In this document: in pieces, positions 7,936-17,022 of the stretch
Layout of the letters: each line of letters opens with the position of its first letter
Position numbering within the stretch: the first letter of the stretch is position 1
Source of the DNA: Williamsia phyllosphaerae
GTDB lineage: Bacteria > Actinomycetota > Actinomycetes > Mycobacteriales > Mycobacteriaceae
Assembly: GCF_014635305.1 (NCBI RefSeq)
Contig: NZ_BMCS01000002.1
Span: 310,001 to 374,000, forward strand
Direction of reading: 5' to 3'
Length of the DNA stretch: 64,000 bases
Program-made: the position numbers and the translations under genes
The notes under the pieces: model-generated
What the model was told of the DNA's origin: nothing
Databases searched by the model: none
Seen by the model: the letters and a program-made list of their open reading frames with translations, nothing else

Positions 7936-8877
7936 TCAGCTGATCGACAGTGCGATGCCGTCGAGGATGTCATGCTCGCTGACCACCAGTTCGGTGATGC
8001 CCGCCTCTGCCTCGAGCACGCTCGCGAGTTCCAGGGTCACCAGGGAACCGCCACCGATGACGTCGACGCGGCCGGGGTGCATCGGGCCCAGTGCCGCACG
8101 TTCGGCGCGGGTCATCGCGATCAGTCGTTCGCAGACCTCGCGTAGGCGTTCGAAGGACATCCGTGAGCGGTGGATCAGCTCGGGATCGTAGGTCGACAGA
8201 TCCGCGGCCAACGCGGCCAGTGTGGTCATGGTGCCCGCGACACCGACCCACGTCGACGCCTGGGCGACCGGCACGGCGCCGAACGCGCGCGCCAGCTCGT
8301 CGCGGACAACTCCCCGAGCCGTGGTGATCTCGTCGGCGGTCGGCGGATCGGACGCCAGCACCCGTTCGGTCAGTCGGACGCACCCGATGTTCGCGGAGAA
8401 CGCCGCGGTGACGTCGCCATCGCGGCCGAGGACGACCTCGGTGGACCCGCCACCGAGATCGGTGACCACGAACGGTCCGTCGGCCGTGTCGAACTCGCCG
8501 ACGGCGCCGGCGAACGACAACCGCGCCTCCTCGTCACCGGTGATCACCTCGGCCACCGACCCCGCCACGATGGGGTCGAGCAGCTCGCGGGTCATGTCGA
8601 AGAACTCGCCCCGGTTGGATGCGTCGCGGGTCGCCGAGGTGGCGACCATCCGGACGGCGGTGACGTGGTGGTCGGCCATGATCGCCGCGTAGTCCGACAG
8701 TGCCGCTCGCGTTCTGGCCACGGCCGCGTCGGTGAACGACCCGGTGGCGTCGACCCCCTCGCCGAGTCGCACGACACGCATCTCGCGATGCAGGTCGACG
8801 AGTCCGTCGTCGCCACGCCGGGCGATGAGCAGCCGGATGGAGTTGGTTCCGCAGTCCACCGCGGCGACGACGCTCAC
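7936..8877 (-). CDS. ppx: Exopolyphosphatase / Ppx-GppA phosphatase
   Basis: A protein of 313 residues of the short Ppx/GppA type found in mycobacteria (compare Rv1026). It has the sugar-kinase/actin-fold phosphate motifs: AAVDCGTNSIRLLI near the start and VTDLGGGSTEVVLG in the middle. It would hydrolyse polyphosphate or pppGpp in the cytoplasm. Its GTG start overlaps the DUF501 stop as GTGA, so translation is probably coupled. It is last in the eno-ftsB-DUF501-ppx run. A 13-bp tandem duplication spans its stop codon (7923-7948). Confidence 0.92.
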   Translation of the reverse strand: MSVVAAVDCGTNSIRLLIARRGDDGLVDLHREMRVVRLGEGVDATGSFTDAAVARTRAALSDYAAIMADHHVTAVRMVATSATRDASNRGEFFDMTRELLDPIVAGSVAEVITGDEEARLSFAGAVGEFDTADGPFVVTDLGGGSTEVVLGRDGDVTAAFSANIGCVRLTERVLASDPPTADEITTARGVVRDELARAFGAVPVAQASTWVGVAGTMTTLAALAADLSTYDPELIHRSRMSFERLREVCERLIAMTRAERAALGPMHPGRVDVIGGGSLVTLELASVLEAEAGITELVVSEHDILDGIALSIS

Positions 8878-9410
8878 GACTCGTCGCCCTCGGTCAGATC
8901 GGGGAAGTCCGACACCTGCGGCCAGTCCGCGGGCAGGGCCGTCCCCCGCAGCCGCGACTGCGCGGCCAGCGCGACCGCCTCGTCACCGAGCGGGTTGACC
9001 CCCACCCCCTTGGCCAGCGAGTGCGCCATCAACACGTGCAGGCATTTCACGCGATCGGGCATGCCGCCACCGGTGAAATCTGTTCCGAGAGAATCGATCT
9101 CGTCGCGCTCGGCCAGGTAGGCCTCGTGGGCGCGACGGTAACGCTGCGCCAGGTCGGTGTCGGTGGTCAGGCGTCGGCTCATGGCCCGCATGACACCGGC
9201 CGATTCCAACCGACTTGCCTCGGCGGTCAGTCGCGGATCGGTGAGGTAGTACAGGGTCGGGAACGGGGTCCCGTCGGGCAGCCGGGGCGCGGTCATGACG
9301 ACCGCGGGCACCCCGTCGGGGGTGCGGTAGCTGACGGCCAGCACCCCACGCGGCTCACGACCGAGCTGCTCGGCGACCGCGTCGAGATCGGCCTGCGACA
9401 CAGAAGTCAC
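8874..9410 (-). CDS. DUF501 family protein (Rv1025-like)
   Basis: A protein of 178 residues. I chose GTG 9410, ten bases after the ftsB stop, because the family begins near SQADLDAVAEQLGR. The conserved central segment TLYYLTDPRLTAEASRLES and the C-terminal segment GGGMPDRVKCLHVLMAHSLAKG identify DUF501. Its position between ftsB and ppx is the same in mycobacteria. The function of the family is not known; conserved Cys and His residues in VKCLHVL suggest metal binding or catalysis, but this is a guess. Confidence 0.9.
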   Translation of the reverse strand: MTSVSQADLDAVAEQLGREPRGVLAVSYRTPDGVPAVVMTAPRLPDGTPFPTLYYLTDPRLTAEASRLESAGVMRAMSRRLTTDTDLAQRYRRAHEAYLAERDEIDSLGTDFTGGGMPDRVKCLHVLMAHSLAKGVGVNPLGDEAVALAAQSRLRGTALPADWPQVSDFPDLTEGDES

Positions 9411-9420
9411 CGGCGCGGGC

Positions 9421-9993
9421 TCACTTCTCCGCCGGCGTGGACACCGACTCCAGCAGCTGCGAGTACCAGGGGTCGCCCGCACGGCGCTCGGCGCGTTTCT
9501 GCTCGTCGCTCTTCTCCGGCGGCGTCGGGAACTGCATCACCAGCGCCTTGTCCCCCGGCATGACGAACTGCAGCCGATCACGAGCCAGTGCGGCGATGTT
9601 CGCCGGATCGCTCTGCTCGTCGACCTTGGCCTGGTAATCCGAGACCTCCTGCCGCAGCGAGGAGTTGGTGCTGCGCAGCTGATCGAACTCGGACCGCTGC
9701 GAGAAGTAGGTCCGCAGCGGGACCGCGAGCGTGAGCGCGACGACGCTGAGGACCAGCGCGAGGACAACCGCGCGCTTGGGGCTCAGTCCCCGCACCCGCC
9801 CCGTGGTCGCACCGCTCTCGACGACGCCGCCGTCGGCCGCGGCGTCCGGGCGTTCGGACGACATCCGCCCCTGCAGACCACCGTCGGCACGGCGGAGGTC
9901 GCGTCGTTGTTCGCGCCTGCCCTCGACACGGCGACCCGAGGTCGGACGCGCAGTCCTCCGCGTCCGACCGTCCGGCTTCTTCCGCTGTGCCAT
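9421..9993 (-). CDS. ftsB: Septum formation initiator, FtsB/DivIC family
   Basis: A protein of 190 residues from ATG 9993. A basic, disordered cytoplasmic tail (1-70) is followed by one transmembrane helix (about 74-93), then a coiled coil (FDQLRSTNSSLRQEVSDYQAKVDE) and the family motif DPANIAALARDRLQFVMPGD. FtsB-type proteins join the FtsQ/FtsL subcomplex of the divisome. It sits 13 bases after eno in the conserved eno-ftsB-DUF501-ppx order of actinobacteria. The long basic N-terminus is typical for this group. Confidence 0.92.
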   Translation of the reverse strand: MAQRKKPDGRTRRTARPTSGRRVEGRREQRRDLRRADGGLQGRMSSERPDAAADGGVVESGATTGRVRGLSPKRAVVLALVLSVVALTLAVPLRTYFSQRSEFDQLRSTNSSLRQEVSDYQAKVDEQSDPANIAALARDRLQFVMPGDKALVMQFPTPPEKSDEQKRAERRAGDPWYSQLLESVSTPAEK

Positions 9994-10006
9994 GGCAGTT
10001 CTCGAT

Positions 10007-11383
<1,377 letters not shown>

Positions 11384-11445
11384 CTAGTGCCAAACACCGC
11401 GCGGTCCGGCTCTGGCTCGCCGAGCATCACCGGACCGACCCCGCC

Positions 11446-12195
11446 CTAGAACGCGACGTTCACCGAGTAGGCGTTCGCGTGGTCGCGGACGTCGAGGACG
11501 TATTGCATCGAACGGTTGTAGACCATCACGGCCTTCTCCCACCCCTCGGGCGTCGTCAGATCCTTGCCCGAGACGCACAGATAGCGCGCGGCCGACAGCG
11601 CGGCGTCATCGATGTTGTCCGGGTCGGCGACACCGTCCCCGTTCGCGTCGACGCCGAAGCGCTTCCACGTCTCCGGGATGAACTGGAACGGCCCCATCGC
11701 ACGGTCGAGCGTCGCGTCGCCGTCGAGCTGACCGTCGTCGGTGTCGGCGATCCTGGCGTTACCGCTGGTCCCGTCGAGGAGTACACCGCGGATGGGCGGG
11801 GCGACATCACCGTTGGCGGCGATGCGCGCGCCGCGATAGGTGCCGTGTTTGCTCTCCACACCGGCGATGCCCGCCAGCGTCGTCCAGGCGATACCGCACT
11901 CGGGTCGCTGCTGGCGCTGGATCTCGGCGGCGTTGCCGTAGGCCTCGAGCGAGATACGCGGGATGCCCGTCGATTCGGCCAGCGGCGTGGCCCAGGTGGC
12001 GAGCCGGTCGGCGGTGCGCCCGGGGGCGTTGATGTCGAGGAACGGGATCGGGGCGCCCGCCCCCGGCGGGAGGCCCTCGGGGATGTCCACCGAGTCGCGA
12101 CCGGGGAGGTCGACGCACGACGCCAGGGTCACCGCGGCCACGCAGGCGATCGCCGCGGCGCCGAGTGCGCGCCGGGCCCTGGTCAACGGATTCAC
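11446..12195 (-). CDS. lpqU: Lytic murein transglycosylase lipoprotein, LpqU-like
   Basis: A protein of 249 residues starting at GTG 12195. The N-terminus is a lipoprotein signal with lipobox LASC (Cys27). The soluble-lytic-transglycosylase fold has a probable catalytic Glu114 in GVESKHGTY. MGPFQFIPETWKRFGVDANGDGVADPDNIDDA is characteristic of the MltB/SLT type and includes a calcium-binding-like D-x-N-x-D loop (stated as segments, residues about 168-199). It should cut peptidoglycan glycan chains at the outer membrane face. Its neighbour eno is the same as in M. tuberculosis (Rv1022 lpqU, Rv1023 eno). It is divergent from efeU. Confidence 0.92.
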   Translation of the reverse strand: MNPLTRARRALGAAAIACVAAVTLASCVDLPGRDSVDIPEGLPPGAGAPIPFLDINAPGRTADRLATWATPLAESTGIPRISLEAYGNAAEIQRQQRPECGIAWTTLAGIAGVESKHGTYRGARIAANGDVAPPIRGVLLDGTSGNARIADTDDGQLDGDATLDRAMGPFQFIPETWKRFGVDANGDGVADPDNIDDAALSAARYLCVSGKDLTTPEGWEKAVMVYNRSMQYVLDVRDHANAYSVNVAF

Positions 12196-12291
12196 GCCGC
12201 GTCCTCGTCTCTCGGTAGATCGTGTGGTTTGTTCACAATGCCAACTGGTCGCGGTTGGTTATGGTTCCCACGCCGCATCGGGGTACTCTCC

Positions 12292-12310
12292 CCAAGTTAG
12301 GCTTACCGAA
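12292..12310. promoter_or_regulatory. IdeR/DmdR-type iron box before efeUOB
   Basis: CCAAGTTAGGCTTACCGAA matches 14 of 19 positions of the consensus as I remember it (TTAGGTTAGGCTAACCTAA). It lies about 80 bases before efeU and predicts repression by iron-loaded IdeR. Confidence 0.6.
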
Positions 12311-12389
12311 CGATGCATAGGCTTGGCTCCCCTCGGATCGCCGCAGCCCTGCGCGCGGCCCGCTGATCCCCGAAGGACACACACGCGAC

Positions 12390-13307
12390 ATGATCGATGC
12401 CTCCAGCGCCGTCCTCGCCGCTGACTCGACCGGACCGTCGGTTCTGTCGCAGTTGTTCGGCAGCGGTCTGATCGGCGTCCGCGAGGGTCTCGAGACCGGC
12501 ATCGTCGTGATGATCCTCGTCGCCTTCCTCGTGAAATCCGACCGCCGCGACTCGCTCAAGTGGGTCTGGACCGGCGTGGCGATCGCCGTCGTGATGGTCC
12601 TGGCGGTGTTCGCGGGCATCCACTACGGCACCTCGACGATCTCCGGCCTCGCCGCCGAGGCGGTGGCGGGTGTCGCCTCCCTGGTCGCGGTCGTCATCGT
12701 CACCTTCATGGTGCTGTGGATGCGCGGCGCCGCCGCGCACATCTCCGGCGACCTCAGAGCCGGCATGGGGCGAGCCCTGGAACTCGGGGCGCCCGCCGTT
12801 CTCGCGCTGTCGTTCCTCGCGGTCGGTCGTGAGGGTCTCGAGACCGCACTGCTGATGGTCGGCTACGCAGAGAACACCTCCGGCAGCAGTTGGCCGCTGG
12901 TGGGACTGCTGATCGGTGTGGTGATCGCGGTCGTGATCACGATCGGCCTCTACTTCGGCACCGTGCGCATCAACCTGCAGAAATTCTTCACCTATACCGG
13001 CGCGTTCCTCGTGGTGGTGGCCGCGGGCATCCTCGCCTACGGGATCCGCGCGATCCAGACGGTCGGCTGGCTGCCCGGACTGAACACCCGCGCCTTCGAC
13101 TTCTCGTCGGTCTACGACCAGTCATCCTGGTACGGAACGCTTCTCGGGGGCATCTTCAACTTCCGTCCGGACCCGACGCTGCTCCAGGTCATCGGCTGGG
13201 TCATCTACCTGGCCATCGTCATGACCCTGTTCTTCCGCCCTCGACGTCCGCAGGACTCCAGCCCGAGTTCTGTCGAGACGTCGAAAGTCGAGACTCCGGC
13301 CGCATAG
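12390..13307 (+). CDS. efeU: Iron permease EfeU (FTR1 family)
   Basis: A protein of 305 residues with about seven transmembrane helices. Two REGLE motifs (residues 31-35 and 147-151) are the iron-conducting signature of the FTR1/EfeU family. It moves iron across the inner membrane as part of EfeUOB, using ferrous iron oxidised on the way in. efeO follows after 25 bases. ATG 12390 is preceded by AAGGAC at a slightly long spacing. The charged C-terminal tail (about 280-305) is cytoplasmic. Confidence 0.95.
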   Translation: MIDASSAVLAADSTGPSVLSQLFGSGLIGVREGLETGIVVMILVAFLVKSDRRDSLKWVWTGVAIAVVMVLAVFAGIHYGTSTISGLAAEAVAGVASLVAVVIVTFMVLWMRGAAAHISGDLRAGMGRALELGAPAVLALSFLAVGREGLETALLMVGYAENTSGSSWPLVGLLIGVVIAVVITIGLYFGTVRINLQKFFTYTGAFLVVVAAGILAYGIRAIQTVGWLPGLNTRAFDFSSVYDQSSWYGTLLGGIFNFRPDPTLLQVIGWVIYLAIVMTLFFRPRRPQDSSPSSVETSKVETPAA

Positions 13308-13332
13308 GCGCCGGCACTGAAAGGGAACCGGT

Positions 13333-14547
13333 GTGAAATCACGGGTCATCACCACCGCCGCCGCCTGCGCGGCGTTGTCTGCACCACTGCTGTTCGCCGC
13401 CTGCACCGACAAGGCGTCGTCGGACTCCGAGGGGACCATCGCGGTCACCTCGACCGACAACTCATGTGACCTCGCGACCTCGGAGGCACAGACGGGCAAC
13501 ATCGACTTCACGGTCAACAACAACGGCAACAAGGTCACCGAGTTCTACGTCTACGGCAACAACAACCGCGTGCTGGGCGAGGTCGAGAACATCGGACCCG
13601 GCCTCACCGGCAAGCTGACCGTCGAGATCGTCGACCCCGCCACCTACCAGGTCGCGTGCAAGCCGGGCATGGTCGGCGACGGCATCCGCAAGGACCTGAC
13701 GGTCTCCGGTGAGAAGAAGGAGCGCTCGGAGGCACCCGCGAGCGTCACCACCGCCAAGCAGACCTATCTCAACTACGTCCGCGGGCAGCTCAACGGCCTG
13801 CAGGCGCAGACGAAGACGTTCACCGACGCCGTCATCGCGGGCGACCTCGACGCCGCCCGCGCCCAGTTCGGTCTGACACGCACGTTCTACGAGCGGATCG
13901 AGCCGGTCGCCGAGTCCTTCCCCGATCTCGACCCGGCGATCGACATGCGCTGGGACGACACCGCTGACGGCACCGAGCCGTTCACCGGTTTCCACCGCCT
14001 CGAGCGGTTCCTGTGGCCGCCGAAGCAGTCCGACGTGGGTGAGGCGGGCAGCGACGTCGCCGCCGCCGATCTCGCCAACGCCCAGAAGACCGACACCAAG
14101 CCCGAGATCGACAAGATCGCCGCGCAGCTGAACACCGACGTGGGCCGTCTGGTCACCGAGGTCGCCAAGCCGGACTTCACCTTCGAGACGCAGTCGTTCG
14201 TCAAGGGCCCCCAGGCCCTCGTCGACGAGATCGCGGCGACCAAGGTCGGCGGTGAGGAGGACCGCTACTCGCACACCGACCTGTTCGACTTCGCGGCCAA
14301 CATCGACGGCTCGGAGACGCTGATCGCGGACCTGCAGCCGATCATCTCGGCGAAGAACCCACAGCTGATGGACAAGATCACCGCGCAGTTCCAGACCATC
14401 CGCAACGACATCAACTCGTTCCGATCGGGCGACGGATACGTCTCCTACGACACGGTGCCCGCCGAGAAGCGCAAGTCGCTCTCGGATCAGATCGACGCGC
14501 TCTCGCAGTCGCTGAGCCAGGTGCCGGGATTGGTTCTGCAGCAGTGA
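13333..14547 (+). CDS. efeO: Iron-uptake lipoprotein EfeO (cupredoxin plus M75 domain)
   Basis: A protein of 404 residues starting at GTG 13333. The signal peptide ends at FAACTD, a likely lipobox (Cys24). Residues about 35-125 form a cupredoxin-like domain. Residues about 140-404 form the imelysin-like M75 domain with the HxxE motif in GFHRLERFLW (His near 221). EfeO binds iron outside the membrane and hands it to EfeU. Its stop overlaps the efeB start as GTGA, implying coupled translation. Confidence 0.94.
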   Translation: MKSRVITTAAACAALSAPLLFAACTDKASSDSEGTIAVTSTDNSCDLATSEAQTGNIDFTVNNNGNKVTEFYVYGNNNRVLGEVENIGPGLTGKLTVEIVDPATYQVACKPGMVGDGIRKDLTVSGEKKERSEAPASVTTAKQTYLNYVRGQLNGLQAQTKTFTDAVIAGDLDAARAQFGLTRTFYERIEPVAESFPDLDPAIDMRWDDTADGTEPFTGFHRLERFLWPPKQSDVGEAGSDVAAADLANAQKTDTKPEIDKIAAQLNTDVGRLVTEVAKPDFTFETQSFVKGPQALVDEIAATKVGGEEDRYSHTDLFDFAANIDGSETLIADLQPIISAKNPQLMDKITAQFQTIRNDINSFRSGDGYVSYDTVPAEKRKSLSDQIDALSQSLSQVPGLVLQQ

Positions 14548-15851
14548 CCGAACCCACCCCCGCTCCCGACGAACCGACGAACAAGCGGCGGTTCTCCCGT
14601 CGTGCGCTCTTCGGGGCGACGGGCGCGGGGGTGGTGGTCGCCGCCGCGGGTGGTGTCACCGCCGCGAAGCTCGCCGACGACGACTCGTCGTCTAGTTCGA
14701 ACGTGGTGGCGTTCCGCGGAACCCGGCAGGCCGGCATCATCACCGAGGCCCAGGATCGTCTGCACTTCGCGTCGTTCGATGTCATCACCGACTCCCGTGA
14801 CGACCTGATCGACATGCTGCAGCGGTGGACCGCCGCCGCCGAGCGGATGACCACCGGCGCCGAGACGGTCGACGGTGGCGCGGTGGACCACGGCGAGTAC
14901 AACCCGCCCGCCGATACCGGCGAGGCGCTGGGGCTCGACGCGTCGTCACTCACCCTGACCATCGGGTTCGGGCCGGGCCTGTTCGGTCCGAGCGCGTCGG
15001 ACCCGAACCGCCCCGACCGCTTCGGGATCGCGAACCGCAAACCCGCTGCGTTGAAGGACCTCCCGGCGTTCGCCAAGGACGCCATCGAGCCGTCGCGCAG
15101 CTACGGCGACATCTGTGTGCAGGCGTGCGCGAACGACCCGCAGGTCGCGGTTCACGCCATCCGCAACCTGGCCCGGATGGGTTTCGGCGTGGTCAGCGTG
15201 CGGTGGTCGCAGCTCGGGTTCGGTCGTACCTCGACCACCACGGTGAGCCAGCAGACACCGCGGAACATGTTCGGGTTCAAGGACGGGACGGCCAACATCC
15301 GCGCGGAGCAGACCGATGTGGTCAACCGCTGGGTCTGGGTCGATCCGGCCGACAACGCCGACCCGGCGCAGTGGATGACCGGCGGCAGCTACCTCGTCGC
15401 CCGCCGCATCCGTATGGACATCGAACCGTGGGATCGCGCGAACCTCAGCGAGCAGGAGGCGATCGTCGGCCGCACCAAGGGTGCCGGCGCTCCCCTGGGC
15501 ATGACGCGCGAGGACGACACCCCGGACTTCGCGGTGGCGACCGCCGACGGCCCGATGATCGCCCGCGACGCGCACGTCCGACTCGCCCACCCGGACAACC
15601 TGAACGGGATCCAGATCCTGCGACGGGGCTACAACTTCACCGACGGGTCCGACGGGTTCGGACATCTCGACGCGGGCTTGTTCTTCATCGCCTACTGTCG
15701 CGATCCGGACAAGCAGTTCGTCCCGATGCAGAAACAGTTGGCCTCCAAGGACGCGATGATGGAGTACCTCACCCACAACGGCAGCGCGTTGTTCGCCTGC
15801 CCGCCCGGGCTCAAGGCCGGCGAGTGGTGGGGTCAGCACCTCTTCACCTGA
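14544..15851 (+). CDS. efeB: Dye-decolourising-type haem peroxidase EfeB
   Basis: A protein of 435 residues. The N-terminus carries a twin-arginine signal (RRFSRRALFGATGAG), so it is exported folded with its haem. The DyP signature GXXDG is present as GFKDG (near residue 245). A proximal haem histidine is likely in DAHVRLAHP (near 342), followed by the C-terminal LFFIAYCRDP segment of the family. EfeB oxidises ferrous iron or removes iron from haem at the cell surface for EfeO/EfeU. Last gene of the operon. Confidence 0.95.
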   Translation: MTEPTPAPDEPTNKRRFSRRALFGATGAGVVVAAAGGVTAAKLADDDSSSSSNVVAFRGTRQAGIITEAQDRLHFASFDVITDSRDDLIDMLQRWTAAAERMTTGAETVDGGAVDHGEYNPPADTGEALGLDASSLTLTIGFGPGLFGPSASDPNRPDRFGIANRKPAALKDLPAFAKDAIEPSRSYGDICVQACANDPQVAVHAIRNLARMGFGVVSVRWSQLGFGRTSTTTVSQQTPRNMFGFKDGTANIRAEQTDVVNRWVWVDPADNADPAQWMTGGSYLVARRIRMDIEPWDRANLSEQEAIVGRTKGAGAPLGMTREDDTPDFAVATADGPMIARDAHVRLAHPDNLNGIQILRRGYNFTDGSDGFGHLDAGLFFIAYCRDPDKQFVPMQKQLASKDAMMEYLTHNGSALFACPPGLKAGEWWGQHLFT

Positions 15852-15853
15852 CG

Positions 15854-15894
15854 GGTCAGCAGTTCTTCCCGCTCAGCGGGACACCCTGCTGACC
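15854..15894 (+). terminator. Hairpin after efeB
   Basis: GGTCAGCAG (15854-15862) pairs perfectly with CTGCTGACC (15886-15894). An inner CCCGCT/AGCGGG hairpin (15868-15880) lies between. There is no T-run. It starts two bases after the efeB stop and could end or stabilise the efeUOB transcript. Confidence 0.55.
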
Positions 15895-15906
15895 ATCGCG
15901 TCTCGG

Positions 15907-15912
15907 TACGGT
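15907..15912 (+). promoter_or_regulatory. -10 hexamer TACGGT, leaderless start
   Basis: TACGGT ends six bases before GTG 15919 and supports that start codon. Confidence 0.45.
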
Positions 15913-15918
15913 GGAGCT

Positions 15919-16341
15919 GTGGACATCGATCGCTGGCGGGGCCGCCTCCCGGTTCGCCGACCGTCCGACCGTGAGATCGTCGGCTGGACTGTTTCTGATC
16001 AGCCGGACGACGACACCGTCGACGCGGTGAACCCGGTCGGGCAGGTCGTGGCCGCGGGCATCGACATCGCCGACGCCTACGACGTGCTGCTCGAGCGCGG
16101 GCTCGCGTCGTTGACGGCGCCCTGCTGGGCGCGCGCCCCCATACCGATCACCCGCGACACCGACTTCACTCGCCCGCAGGATGATTGGCTGTGGCGGCGT
16201 ATCGCGATGACCCAGCTCGACGACACCCAGGTGTGGGTGCGCGCGGCGTATCCGCACTACTTCGAACGGTTCACCGAGGTCCCGCTGCGGTTGCCCGCCG
16301 ACGACATCCTGCTGTTCGATCCGCCGACCACCGACGAGTGA
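15919..16341 (+). CDS. Hypothetical protein
   Basis: A 140-residue soluble protein that I do not recognise. It has no signal peptide or membrane helix and is acidic overall. Notable segments are RPSDREIVGWTVSDQ at the N-terminus and the tryptophan-rich DDWLWRRIAMTQLDDTQVWVRAAYPHYFERFTEVPLRLP region (residues about 90-130). It is convergent with mazG and leaves no spacer (stop at 16341, mazG stop at 16342). Codon use is like its neighbours. A leaderless promoter lies just upstream. Confidence 0.75.
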   Translation: MDIDRWRGRLPVRRPSDREIVGWTVSDQPDDDTVDAVNPVGQVVAAGIDIADAYDVLLERGLASLTAPCWARAPIPITRDTDFTRPQDDWLWRRIAMTQLDDTQVWVRAAYPHYFERFTEVPLRLPADDILLFDPPTTDE

Positions 16342-17022
16342 TCAGTCCCTCGGGAAGTGATCGCGCCAGGCCTGCGTCGAGCGCGGCTCCCCCGTCGCAC
16401 GCATGCCGGCCTCGGCGCGCCGGACCCGGACCATGAACTCGCCCAGACGATTACGTTGACGGTCCTCGACACTGATCTCGGCGTCGACGGACAGGTCGGC
16501 GGCCAGGTGGATGGTCAGCAGGGCCTCGGGGATGAGGTCACGCGGGAACGACGCGGCGTCGAGCCGCTCGATCACCTTCTGGGTCAGCGCGAGCGCCGGC
16601 TGCGACACCGCGACCCCGTCGAGCACCGACTCCCGTGCCTTCTCCGCGGCCTTGCTCTCCTCCCACTGCTTGAGCTGGGTCTCGAGATCCGTCTCCCCCG
16701 CCAGCACCCCGGCGGTACGCGAGGAGATCTTCGCGGTGAACGCCCGGGCGACGTCGTCGATGTCGAACGGCTGCTCGGGGTGATCGGCCGCGATGCGCGC
16801 GTGGAACAGCACCTGCAACAGGATGTCGGCGAGTTCCTCGATGAGATCGTCGCGGTCGCCGCCGGTGATCGCGTCGAGCAGCTCGTAGGTCTCCTCGAGC
16901 AGGTAGCGCCGCAGCGACTCGTGGGTCTGCGCGGCCTCCCACGGTCCGTCCCGTCGCAGCCGGTCCATCAGTGCCACCGCGTCGAGCAAAGCCTCACCCG
17001 GGCGCGGCGAGGTGCCGGTCAC
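16342..17022 (-). CDS. mazG: Nucleoside triphosphate pyrophosphohydrolase MazG
   Basis: A protein of 226 residues. The MazG all-alpha fold has its metal-binding acidic motif as [10 protein letters not shown] followed by [20 protein letters not shown] (about residues 47-86). It hydrolyses non-canonical or oxidised dNTPs to monophosphates. The GTG start overlaps the mfd stop as GTGA, the same coupling as Rv1020-Rv1021. Actinobacterial MazG has a single MazG domain, unlike the two-domain E. coli form, and this length fits. Confidence 0.93.
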   Translation of the reverse strand: MTGTSPRPGEALLDAVALMDRLRRDGPWEAAQTHESLRRYLLEETYELLDAITGGDRDDLIEELADILLQVLFHARIAADHPEQPFDIDDVARAFTAKISSRTAGVLAGETDLETQLKQWEESKAAEKARESVLDGVAVSQPALALTQKVIERLDAASFPRDLIPEALLTIHLAADLSVDAEISVEDRQRNRLGEFMVRVRRAEAGMRATGEPRSTQAWRDHFPRD

